DNA of 64,000 nucleotides from Paeniglutamicibacter psychrophenolicus (GTDB taxonomy: Bacteria; Actinomycetota; Actinomycetes; Actinomycetales; Micrococcaceae), in contig NZ_JAGIOE010000001.1 in the NCBI RefSeq assembly GCF_017876575.1, positions 4,258,443-4,322,442 of the forward strand, in the 5' to 3' direction. The notes under the pieces were generated by a model. It was given only the letters and a program-made list of their open reading frames with translations, made no database searches and had not been told where the DNA came from. Every line of letters starts with the position of its first letter. The stretch's first letter is position 1. Below, in pieces: positions 56,857 to 64,000 of this stretch. The position numbers and the translations under genes are program-made.

Positions 56857-58485
56857 ATGCCATCGACCCGCCACCACCCCCGCAACCAGGACCTGCTTCC
56901 GGACGCCGTCTCGGCCCCGGCGCCGGTGCGTTCCAAGCGCGCGCTGTTCCTGCTGCTGCTGACAGTGTTCTTCCCCGGCAGCGCCCAATGGGTCTCGGGC
57001 AAGCGCGCGCTGGGCGGGTTCGTCATGCGCATCACCCTGGCCTGCTGGGCGCTGGTGCTGCTGGTGCTGGCGCTCGCACTGTTCAAGCGCGACTGGCTGC
57101 TGGGCATCTTCGCCCAGTCCTGGGTGCAGCTGGGGGCCTCGGTGCTGCTGGTGGTGCTGGCCGCCGGCTGGCTGTTGATGTTCCTGAACACCCTGGCGAT
57201 CATCCGTCCCAGGTACCTGGCACCGGGGGCCCGCATCGGGCTGACCGCCACGCTGTTGGTGTTGGCCCTGGCCATCACCGGGTCGCTGGGCTACGGCGCG
57301 TTCGTGCTGAACAAGGGCCGCGAAACCATTTCCAACGTCTTCTCCGCCGGACCGGCGTTCAAGCCCGTGGACGGGCGCTACAACATCGCGGTGTTCGGCG
57401 CCGACTCGGCCGGGAACCGCGAGGGCGTGCGCACCGACTCGATGTCGCTGCTCAGTGTCGATGCCAAGACCGGCAAGTCGCTGTTGATCTCCATCCCGCG
57501 CAACTTCCAGAACGCCCAGTTCTCCAAGGACTCCCCCATGCGCAAGGTGTACCCCGACGGGTACAACTGCGGCGATGAGTGCCTGTTCAACGCCATCTAC
57601 CGCAACGCCACCGACAACCACGCCGACCTCTACCCCGGGGTGGAGAACCCCGGGGCGCAGGCCACCATGGAGGCCATCGAGGGCACCACCGGCCTGAAGG
57701 TCCAGGCCTACGTGATGATTGACATGGCCGGGTTCGCCGGGTTCATCGACGCCATGGGCGGGGTCACCGTGGATTCGGGCGGCTGGGTTCCCTACAACGG
57801 CAAGTACTGGCCCAACTCCTCGGTGAACACCCACTGGATCGCCCCCGGCGAGCACCACTTCACCGGCAAGCAGGCCCTGTGGTTTGCCCGCTCCCGCGAC
57901 TTCACCACCGACTACCACCGCATCGCCCGCCAGCAGTGCCTGCAGCAGGCCATGATTTCCCAGTTCAGCCCCAAGACCATCCTCACGCGCTTCACCTCGC
58001 TCATGGATGCGGGCAAGCAGCTGGTGGAAACCGACATCCCGCAGCAGCAGCTCGGTTCGTTCCTGAACCTGGCCGACAAGGCCCGTGCCACCCCGTTCAA
58101 GCGCCTGACCCTGGGCGCACCGGACTTCGGGTCGGCCGCGGACAAGTTCTCCACGTACCCGAACTTCGAGGCGATCCACACCCGCATCCAGGACATGATC
58201 GCCGCGCAATCGGGCGCAGCGGCCTCCGGGTCCCCGGCCAAGAAGAGCGCCGAGGCGACCAAGAAGTCCGAGTCCGCCGAGTCCTCGTCCGATTCGGGCA
58301 CCCAGTCGGGCAGCAAGCGCAATTCCGAGCCCGGGAAGATCTCAGTGGTTCCCTCCGACGCGCCCACCGAGCAGCCCGATGGGTCTGCCCTGACCGAGAG
58401 GTACCTGGTGACCCTGGAACAGATCGGCCGCACGGACTTGCTGGAAAAGATTGCCGCCAACAACAACGAGTGTTCCGTGCCCTGA
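56857..58485 (+). CDS. LytR-CpsA-Psr (LCP) family protein
   Basis: The 542-residue product attaches glycopolymers to peptidoglycan by phosphotransfer from lipid carriers. Three to four N-terminal hydrophobic helices (about 28-155) are followed by the LCP domain. That domain has FGADSAGNREGVRTDSMSLL with the conserved Asp/Arg residues, SLLISIPRNFQ and DYHRIARQQ. A Ser/Lys-rich tail with SESAESSSDSGTQSGSK ends in a short conserved C-terminal segment. AAGGA precedes the ATG. Consistent with a glycan-rich envelope and the rhamnose/exopolysaccharide genes nearby. Confidence 0.94.
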   Translation: MPSTRHHPRNQDLLPDAVSAPAPVRSKRALFLLLLTVFFPGSAQWVSGKRALGGFVMRITLACWALVLLVLALALFKRDWLLGIFAQSWVQLGASVLLVVLAAGWLLMFLNTLAIIRPRYLAPGARIGLTATLLVLALAITGSLGYGAFVLNKGRETISNVFSAGPAFKPVDGRYNIAVFGADSAGNREGVRTDSMSLLSVDAKTGKSLLISIPRNFQNAQFSKDSPMRKVYPDGYNCGDECLFNAIYRNATDNHADLYPGVENPGAQATMEAIEGTTGLKVQAYVMIDMAGFAGFIDAMGGVTVDSGGWVPYNGKYWPNSSVNTHWIAPGEHHFTGKQALWFARSRDFTTDYHRIARQQCLQQAMISQFSPKTILTRFTSLMDAGKQLVETDIPQQQLGSFLNLADKARATPFKRLTLGAPDFGSAADKFSTYPNFEAIHTRIQDMIAAQSGAAASGSPAKKSAEATKKSESAESSSDSGTQSGSKRNSEPGKISVVPSDAPTEQPDGSALTERYLVTLEQIGRTDLLEKIAANNNECSVP

Positions 58486-58520
58486 TTCGGGCCCACCACA
58501 CCCCACCAGTCCAAAGGACC

Positions 58521-59777
58521 ATGATGTATCGCCTGACAAACACCATCCGTGATTATGCCTGGGGATCCACCGGCGCCATTTCCGGTCTGTTGGGAACCGC
58601 CCCCAGTGGCAAGCCCGAGGCCGAGATGTGGCTCGGAGCCCACCCTTCGGCTCCTTCCCTGGCCGCCGATGGCACCGACGGCACCGCCACCGGCCTGGAC
58701 CGGATGATTGCCGCGGACCCGCAGGGACTGCTGGGCCCGGAGGTCGCGCAGGCCTACGGCCAGCTGCCGTTCCTGATGAAGCTGCTGGCCGCTGGCAAGC
58801 CGCTGTCCATCCAGGTCCACCCCTCCGCGCAGCAGGCGGCCGCCGGATTCGAGGCGGAGAACGCCGCGGGCCTTCGGGCCGACGCGCCGCACCGCAACTA
58901 CCGGGACGGCTCGCACAAGCCGGAAATGATCTATGCGCTTTCCGATTTCGCGGCGCTGAGCGGCTTCCGCTCCCCCGCCGAGGCGGCCGAACTCTTTGGT
59001 TCCCTGGGCGCGGTGCTGGAGGGGCAGAACGCGGCAACCTGCGCACGGATCGTCCAGCTGCTCTCCAACCCGATCGAGGCGCAGGCGCTGAGCTCGACCT
59101 GCGAGTACCTGCTGGGCGCCACCGAGGAACCGGGATTGCTGGTGCCCGCTGCCGTCGCGGCCGTGAACGCGAACCCCATGCTGGCCGAACACGTCTCGCT
59201 GGCGGAGCTGCCCAGGATCAACGAGCACTACCCGAACGACATCGGGGTGCTGGTTTCGCTGCTGCTGAACCTGGTGGTGCTGGCCCCCGGGCAGGCCATC
59301 TACCTGGATGCCGGAAACGTGCACGCATACCTGCGCGGGCTGGGCGTGGAGGTCATGGCCAACTCCGACAACGTGCTGCGCGGCGGGTTGACACCCAAGC
59401 ACATCGACGTGCCCGAGCTGCTGCGCATCACGCGCTTCGAGGCCCTGGGCGTCCCGCTGCTCGAGCCCGAGACGACCATGTACGGCCAGCAGGTCTTCAT
59501 CCCGCCCTTCGCCGAGTTCCAGCTCCAGCACATCGAACTGGACGCGGTCGCCGACTCCGCCGACATGGGCGGCGGGGACGTGCCGGTGGCCGCCAACGGC
59601 CCGGTCATCGTGCTGTGCGTCGCCGGCGAGGTGCTCATCGACACCCCGCGCGGGGACGAGCTGCTGCGCCGCGGCGACTCGCTGTTCATCGGCGCCAACG
59701 AGGCCCCGGCCATGGCCCGGCGCAGCGCGAACTCCGCGGGCCGCGCGTTCGCCGTGACCCCCCAGCCGGTGCAATAG
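58521..59777 (+). CDS. manA: Mannose-6-phosphate isomerase, class I
   Basis: This 418-residue zinc cupin isomerase interconverts fructose-6-P and mannose-6-P. Zinc ligands: SIQVHPS (Gln and His), KPEMIYAL (Glu) and DAGNVHAYLRGLGVEVM (His). The catalytic-arginine region is NVLRGGLTPKHID. It supplies mannose for the protein O-mannosyltransferase and other glycans. AAAGGA lies six bases before ATG 58521; a second ATG follows at once. It is the last gene of the purK-purE-LCP unit by position. Confidence 0.96.
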   Translation: MMYRLTNTIRDYAWGSTGAISGLLGTAPSGKPEAEMWLGAHPSAPSLAADGTDGTATGLDRMIAADPQGLLGPEVAQAYGQLPFLMKLLAAGKPLSIQVHPSAQQAAAGFEAENAAGLRADAPHRNYRDGSHKPEMIYALSDFAALSGFRSPAEAAELFGSLGAVLEGQNAATCARIVQLLSNPIEAQALSSTCEYLLGATEEPGLLVPAAVAAVNANPMLAEHVSLAELPRINEHYPNDIGVLVSLLLNLVVLAPGQAIYLDAGNVHAYLRGLGVEVMANSDNVLRGGLTPKHIDVPELLRITRFEALGVPLLEPETTMYGQQVFIPPFAEFQLQHIELDAVADSADMGGGDVPVAANGPVIVLCVAGEVLIDTPRGDELLRRGDSLFIGANEAPAMARRSANSAGRAFAVTPQPVQ

Positions 59778-59796
59778 TTCAGCAAGGCACAAAAAA

Positions 59797-59839
59797 GCCG
59801 CGGGGCCGGCAGGAATGAACTTCCTGCCGGCCCCGCGGC
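59797..59839. terminator. 19-bp perfect stem, bidirectional terminator
   Basis: GCCGCGGGGCCGGCAGGAA pairs with its exact complement around a 5-base loop (TGAAC), flanked by A6 on the left. Lying between convergent manA and glpX, it likely ends both; the plus-strand side has only ATT after the stem. Confidence 0.8.
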
Positions 59840-59865
59840 ATTAAGCGGCAAGGCCGCCATGGAAT

Positions 59866-60888
59866 TTAGCGGGTGTAGGCTTCCCACTTGTCGGCCTGGT
59901 GCTCGCCCTCGACGAAGCGGATGGTGCCCGACTTCGAGCGCATCACGATCGACTGGGTGTGGATGCGGCCGTTCTTGTAGCGCACCCCGCGCAGCAGGTC
60001 GCCGTCGGTGATGCCGGTGGCGGCGAAGTAGCAGTTGTCGCTTGTGACCAGGTCGTTGGTGGTCAGCACGCGGTCCAGGTCGTGGCCGGCGTCGATGGCC
60101 TTCTGCTTCTCGTCGTCGTCGGTGGGCCACAGGCGGCCCTGGATGATCCCGCCCAGCGACTTGATGGCGCAGGCGGTGACGATGCCCTCGGGGGTGCCGC
60201 CGATGCCCATCAGCGCGTCCACGCCGGTGCCCTCGCGGGTCGCGGCGATGGCGCCGGCGACGTCGCCGTCCATGATGAACTTGGTGCGTGCGCCGGCGGC
60301 GCGGATCTCGTCGACCAGCCCCGCGTGGCGCGGGCGGTCCAGGATGCACACGGTGATCTGGGAGACCTTCTTGCCCTTGGCCTTGGCGATCAGGTGCAGG
60401 TTCTGCTTGACCGGCAGGCGCAGGTCGACAAGCTCGGCGGCCTCGGGGCCGGTGACGAGCTTTTCCATGTAGAAGACCGCGGAGGGGTCGAACATCGAGC
60501 CGCGGTCGGCCACTGCCAGCACCGAGAGGGCGTTGTTGATGCCCAGGGCGGCCAGGCGGGTGCCGTCGATCGGGTCAACCGCAACGTCGCATTCGGCGCC
60601 GGTTCCGTCGCCCACGCGTTCGCCGTTGAACAGCATGGGGGCTTCATCCTTCTCGCCTTCGCCGATGACGACGACGCCGTTGAAGGAAACGGTGGACAGC
60701 AGCGAGCGCATGGCGTCGACGGCAGCGCCGTCGGCGGCGTTCTTGTCGCCGAACCCAACCCAGGGGCTCGAGGCGATGGCAGCGGCCTCGGTCGCGCGCA
60801 CCAGCTCAAGGGCAAGGTTGCGGTCCGGTTCGGCGTCGCCAACCGAAAGTCGTGGGGACAGGTGGGCAAAATTCGTGGCTTCAGTCAC
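59866..60888 (-). CDS. glpX: Fructose-1,6-bisphosphatase, class II
   Basis: This is a 340-residue metal-dependent phosphatase of gluconeogenesis. The family motifs [33 protein letters not shown] and [15 protein letters not shown] (metal site), plus [17 protein letters not shown], are present. The GTG start at 60888 has GAGGAAG upstream. The longer open frame before it is not used. In actinobacteria this is usually the main fructose-bisphosphatase. It is divergent from a DUF4245 gene. Confidence 0.96.
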   Translation of the reverse strand: MTEATNFAHLSPRLSVGDAEPDRNLALELVRATEAAAIASSPWVGFGDKNAADGAAVDAMRSLLSTVSFNGVVVIGEGEKDEAPMLFNGERVGDGTGAECDVAVDPIDGTRLAALGINNALSVLAVADRGSMFDPSAVFYMEKLVTGPEAAELVDLRLPVKQNLHLIAKAKGKKVSQITVCILDRPRHAGLVDEIRAAGARTKFIMDGDVAGAIAATREGTGVDALMGIGGTPEGIVTACAIKSLGGIIQGRLWPTDDDEKQKAIDAGHDLDRVLTTNDLVTSDNCYFAATGITDGDLLRGVRYKNGRIHTQSIVMRSKSGTIRFVEGEHQADKWEAYTR

Positions 60889-61060
60889 GGTCTTCCTCGT
60901 CGTTGAGATCTGTTCGTTTGCCGGGGGCCAACACCGTCCATCATATCTCCCGTGGTCAATTACTCCCTTTCGGCACCCGCTTGCGTTACGTGCCGCCTTG
61001 GGCTGCGGCCGGTGCCCGGCCGGTTTAGATTCTGCGGCTGCAATGGGCGAGAATGGAGGG

Positions 61061-61747
61061 GTGAGTGAACACCCCGAAAGCCCCGCCGTGCCCGCAAACA
61101 CCCCAGAGCCGACCCAGACCCCGGCCGCGGTGGACACCGCCGTGCCGTCGAACACGGCCGGACAGCTGCCCGATTCGGGCCAGGAACCGGCCCAGAAGCC
61201 GCTGCTGACCCCCTCACAGGCCAAGCGCGCCAACCAGACGCTCAAGGGCATGATCATCTCGGTGCTGCTCACGGTTGCAGTGGCGGTCCCCGTGATCCTG
61301 ATCAACCCGCCGAACAAGGCCGACACCTACCGCGCCCCCGTCGACATCGCCGCGGTGGCCTCGCAGGCCGCCCCCGACGCCGACTTCACCCCGTGGGCCC
61401 CGCAGCTGCCCGAGGGCGACTACGTGAACTTCGCACGCTGGATCACCAAGAACGTCGACGGGATCAAGTACTGGGAATTCGGCGTCGTCACCAAGGACGA
61501 CAAGTTCGTGTGGGTCCGCCAGACCGCCAAGACCAACCCGTCCTGGCTGGCCGCGGTGACCCAGGGCGCCACCCCCGCGGGCACCCACGCCGTGGACGGG
61601 ATCCAGTGGGAGCTGCGCAAGAGGGACAAGACCCAGGTGTTGATCGCCACACGCGGCCAATCCACCATCGTGCTCTCCAGCGACAGCGGCACCGAACCCC
61701 TGGAGAAGCTCGCCCGCCTGGCTCAGCGCGAGATCCCGGCCAACTAG
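61061..61747 (+). CDS. DUF4245 family membrane protein
   Basis: This 228-residue actinobacterial protein has a Pro/Thr-rich cytoplasmic tail (to about 60), one membrane helix ([17 protein letters not shown]) and an extracytoplasmic domain with [20 protein letters not shown]. Function unknown. Two starts compete: GTG 61061, which has a -10-like GAGAAT (61049-61054) six bases upstream, and ATG 61043. I chose the GTG because the geometry matches other leaderless genes here. Conserved divergent neighbour of glpX. Confidence 0.85.
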   Translation: MSEHPESPAVPANTPEPTQTPAAVDTAVPSNTAGQLPDSGQEPAQKPLLTPSQAKRANQTLKGMIISVLLTVAVAVPVILINPPNKADTYRAPVDIAAVASQAAPDADFTPWAPQLPEGDYVNFARWITKNVDGIKYWEFGVVTKDDKFVWVRQTAKTNPSWLAAVTQGATPAGTHAVDGIQWELRKRDKTQVLIATRGQSTIVLSSDSGTEPLEKLARLAQREIPAN

Positions 61748-61907
61748 ACGGTCGGTTGCCACCCCGCGTTCGGGAAGCGGCATTTCGCGGACCCGGGGGC
61801 AAAAATGAGACCTTCCCCACAGCCGACAACCCCGGCGCGCCGCGGGGAAGCGTTTGAACGGCGCTTCACGAAACGCATGTCTTTGAACCGGACACCGGTG
61901 TTGCGTC

Positions 61908-61913
61908 TATGCT
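61908..61913 (+). promoter_or_regulatory. -10 box of leaderless carbonic anhydrase gene
   Basis: TATGCT lies seven bases before ATG 61921, with TTGAAC (61883-61888) as a possible -35 nineteen bases upstream. The earlier ATG at 61909 sits inside this box, which argues against it as the start. Confidence 0.6.
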
Positions 61914-61920
61914 GAAAAAC

Positions 61921-62565
61921 ATGAACCGACCCGAAGCCGAGCCACTTGCCGACCACGTGCAGTTGACTCCCGCCCAGGCCTGGCGGAAATTGCGTGAAGG
62001 CAATTCCCGTTTCGTTGCCGGGCATACCGACCACCCCAACCAGGATGCGTTGCGCCGCCAGTTCCTGGTTGACAAGCAGCATCCCTTTGCCGTGATCTTC
62101 GGCTGCTCGGATTCGCGCCTCGCGGCGGAAATCATCTTCGACCTCGGTTTGGGCGACGTCTTCGTGGTGCGCACCGCCGGGCACGTGATCGACTCCGCGG
62201 CGCTGGGCTCGCTGGAATACTCGGTGGACCTGCTCAACGTGCCGCTGATCGTGGTGCTGGGCCACGACTCCTGCGGCGCTGTGACCGCCACCATCAACTC
62301 GGTGGAGAGCGGGGAAATGCCCCCGGGCTTCATCCGCGATTTGGTCGAGCACATCACCCCGTCGGTGATCACCGCCCGGCGCAACGGCATCCGCGACGTG
62401 AACACCACCGTGGTGGAGCACGTGCAGCAGACCACCCACCGCCTGGTGGAACAGTCGCGCATCATCTCCTCCGCCATCGACGAGGGCCGCACCGCGGTCA
62501 TCGGGGTGACCTACCGCCTGGCCGAGGGCAAGGCGGAAATGGTTTCCGGCTTCGGCGTGCTCTAG
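61921..62565 (+). CDS. Beta-class carbonic anhydrase
   Basis: This 214-residue zinc enzyme interconverts CO2 and bicarbonate. The zinc ligands and dyad are visible: [12 protein letters not shown] (Cys and the Asp-Arg pair) and [12 protein letters not shown] (His and Cys). It is cytoplasmic, with no signal peptide. Start set at ATG 61921 from promoter geometry; an in-frame ATG 12 bases earlier is less likely. It ends just before a strong terminator, so it is a single-gene unit. Confidence 0.94.
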   Translation: MNRPEAEPLADHVQLTPAQAWRKLREGNSRFVAGHTDHPNQDALRRQFLVDKQHPFAVIFGCSDSRLAAEIIFDLGLGDVFVVRTAGHVIDSAALGSLEYSVDLLNVPLIVVLGHDSCGAVTATINSVESGEMPPGFIRDLVEHITPSVITARRNGIRDVNTTVVEHVQQTTHRLVEQSRIISSAIDEGRTAVIGVTYRLAEGKAEMVSGFGVL

Positions 62566-62589
62566 GCACCCCCACGAACAACACCCTTG

Positions 62590-62622
62590 ACCGGCCGGCC
62601 CCACGGGGCCGGCCGGTTTTTT
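62590..62622 (+). terminator. Strong intrinsic terminator of carbonic anhydrase gene
   Basis: ACCGGCCGGCCCC pairs with GGGGCCGGCCGGT around a tiny loop and is followed by T6. It is a classical plus-strand rho-independent terminator. Confidence 0.9.
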
Positions 62623-62716
62623 CGTGCGCGAGGTGCGCCCAGCGGGCATTTATTCCCGTGTTCGCCCTTCGCACGAACTGTGCCCCCGACCACTGCCGAA
62701 GCGGGGCCTTCGGGCG

Positions 62717-62722
62717 TACCGT
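62717..62722 (+). promoter_or_regulatory. -10 box for leaderless fumC transcript
   Basis: TACCGT lies seven bases before ATG 62730. There is no ribosome-binding site in that interval. Confidence 0.5.
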
Positions 62723-62729
62723 GGGTGAC

Positions 62730-64000
62730 ATGGACACTTCTGCTGACTTCCGCATCGAGCACGACACCATGGGCGAGGTCCGGGTTCCCGCCGCCGCCCT
62801 CTACCGGGCGCAGACCCAAAGGGCCGTGGAGAACTTCCCGATCTCCGGCAAGAAACTCGAGCCCGCACACATCCGCGCGCTGGCCCAGGTCAAGAAGGCC
62901 GCCGCCGCCGCCAACCTGGAACTCGGCGTGCTGGATGCGGAGCGCGCGCACGCCATCACCGCGGCCGCCGACGAGGTGGCAGCCAACAAGTATGACGAGC
63001 ATTTCCCCATCGACGTGTTCCAGACCGGCTCGGGCACCTCGAGCAACATGAACATGAACGAGGTGCTCGCCGAGCTCGCGACCCGCGCGCTCACGGCGGC
63101 CGGCTCCGAGACCATCGTGCACCCCAACGACCACGTCAATGCGTCCCAGTCCTCCAACGACGTCTTCCCCACCTCGGTGCACGTCGCGGCCACTGCCGGG
63201 CTGCTGCAGGACGCCATCCCGGGCCTCGAGGTCCTTGCGGCCTCCCTGGAGGCCAAGGCCGCCGAGTTCAAGGACGTGGTCAAGTCCGGGCGCACCCACC
63301 TGATGGATGCGACCCCGGTGACCCTGGGCCAGGAATTCGGCGGTTATGCGGCGCAGATGCGCTACGGCATCGAGCGCATCATGGCCTCGCTGCCGCGCGT
63401 GGCCGAGGTGCCGCTGGGCGGCACCGCGGTGGGCACCGGGATCAACACCCCCGATGGCTTTCCCGAGCGCGTCATCGAACTGCTCGCCGCGGACACCGGG
63501 CTGCCGCTGACCGAGGCCCGGAACCACTTTGAGGCCCAGGCCAACCGCGACGGGCTCATCGAGGCCTCGGCCCAGCTGCGCAACATCGCGATCTCGCTGA
63601 TGAAGATCAACAACGACCTGCGCTGGATGGGCTCGGGCCCGAACACCGGGCTGGGCGAGATCTCCATCCCCGACCTGCAACCGGGTTCCTCGATCATGCC
63701 GGGCAAGGTCAACCCCGTGATCTCGGAGGCCGCAATCATGGTCGCCGCCCAGGTGATCGGCAACGACACCGCGATCGCCTGGTCCGGGACCAACGGGGCG
63801 TTCGAGCTGAACGTGGGCATCCCGGTGATGGCCTCGAACCTGCTCGAGTCGATCCGCCTGCTGGGCAACACCGCCCGGGTCATGGCGGAAAAGATGGTCG
63901 ACGGGATCACCGCGAACGTGGAGCGCGCACGCTTCCTGGCCGAGGCCTCCCCCTCCATCGTGACCCCGCTGAACAAGCTCATCGGGTACGAGAACGCCGC
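62730..64000 (+). CDS. fumC: Class II fumarate hydratase, C-terminus outside window
   Basis: At least 423 residues are visible before the window ends. The FumC/aspartase fold is shown by [38 protein letters not shown] and the signature [12 protein letters not shown]. It hydrates fumarate to malate in the citric acid cycle. Start ATG 62730 ([12 protein letters not shown]) fits the family, and TACCGT seven bases before it suggests a leaderless transcript. The full protein is normally about 465 residues. Confidence 0.95.
   Translation, partial: MDTSADFRIEHDTMGEVRVPAAALYRAQTQRAVENFPISGKKLEPAHIRALAQVKKAAAAANLELGVLDAERAHAITAAADEVAANKYDEHFPIDVFQTGSGTSSNMNMNEVLAELATRALTAAGSETIVHPNDHVNASQSSNDVFPTSVHVAATAGLLQDAIPGLEVLAASLEAKAAEFKDVVKSGRTHLMDATPVTLGQEFGGYAAQMRYGIERIMASLPRVAEVPLGGTAVGTGINTPDGFPERVIELLAADTGLPLTEARNHFEAQANRDGLIEASAQLRNIAISLMKINNDLRWMGSGPNTGLGEISIPDLQPGSSIMPGKVNPVISEAAIMVAAQVIGNDTAIAWSGTNGAFELNVGIPVMASNLLESIRLLGNTARVMAEKMVDGITANVERARFLAEASPSIVTPLNKLIGYENA

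Noticed and set aside
57912-59792. 626-codon minus-strand open frame
   Set aside because: Antisense to LCP and manA, both with intact active-site motifs.

Overview
The window is GC-rich actinobacterial chromosome with no phage, insertion-sequence, plasmid, tRNA or rRNA sequence that I could find. The gene content fits a member of the Micrococcaceae (Arthrobacter / Paeniglutamicibacter-like). Markers are tatD-rpfB-ksgA-ispE, a WhiB2-type regulator next to DUF3499 and minimal-metallopeptidase genes, an actinobacterial protein O-mannosyltransferase divergent from rsmI, a fused RmlC-RmlD protein, and many genes whose -10 box sits 5-8 bases before the start codon. Assignment to a genus is inference.

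Positions 1-9194 (minus strand) are one tightly packed exopolysaccharide or glycan operon. It holds an initiating polyprenyl glycosylphosphotransferase, a Gfo/Idh dehydrogenase, an NAD-dependent epimerase, two PLP sugar aminotransferases, a PglD/NeuD-type acyltransferase, a GT4 glycosyltransferase and a flippase cut by the window edge. Together they look able to make N-acylated amino sugars, load a sugar on a lipid carrier and flip it. Positions 9195-9843 hold a long leader, a terminator and a run of hairpins that looks like a small RNA gene. Positions 9844-17488 carry three large LuxR-family ATPase regulators in a row. Positions 17639-19801 encode a membrane-anchored protein with a polysaccharide-deacetylase-like C-terminus. 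The 8-mer TTGGGGAA occurs in the leaders of the operon, of the regulator pair and of the deacetylase-like gene, which suggests one regulon.

Positions 20053-26254 (minus) are core genes: an ABC-F ATPase, ispE, ksgA, rpfB with a long structured leader, and tatD. Positions 26439-31313 (plus) are a MoxR / DUF58 / transglutaminase operon. It converges on rmlCD and rmlB, with rmlA divergent: dTDP-rhamnose supply. Positions 34810-40937 hold a succinate-semialdehyde-type dehydrogenase, rsmI, the protein mannosyltransferase and a long-chain acyl-CoA ligase. Positions 41020-46710 hold a TIGR01906 membrane protein, a DUF222/HNH protein, S-adenosylhomocysteine hydrolase, a Trm112-like protein and DUF3499.

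Positions 46810-54915 hold the metallopeptidase-like gene, a DUF5719 protein, a giant GT2 membrane glycosyltransferase, WhiB, a TIGR03089 protein and GtrA. Positions 55113-59777 (plus) are purK-purE-LCP-manA. Positions 59866-64000 hold glpX, a DUF4245 lipoprotein-like gene, a beta-carbonic anhydrase and fumC, which is cut by the right edge.

The main theme is envelope glycan: initiation, sugar nucleotides (rhamnose, mannose, amino sugars), polymerising or transferring membrane enzymes, LCP attachment, cell-wall resuscitation factor and regulators.
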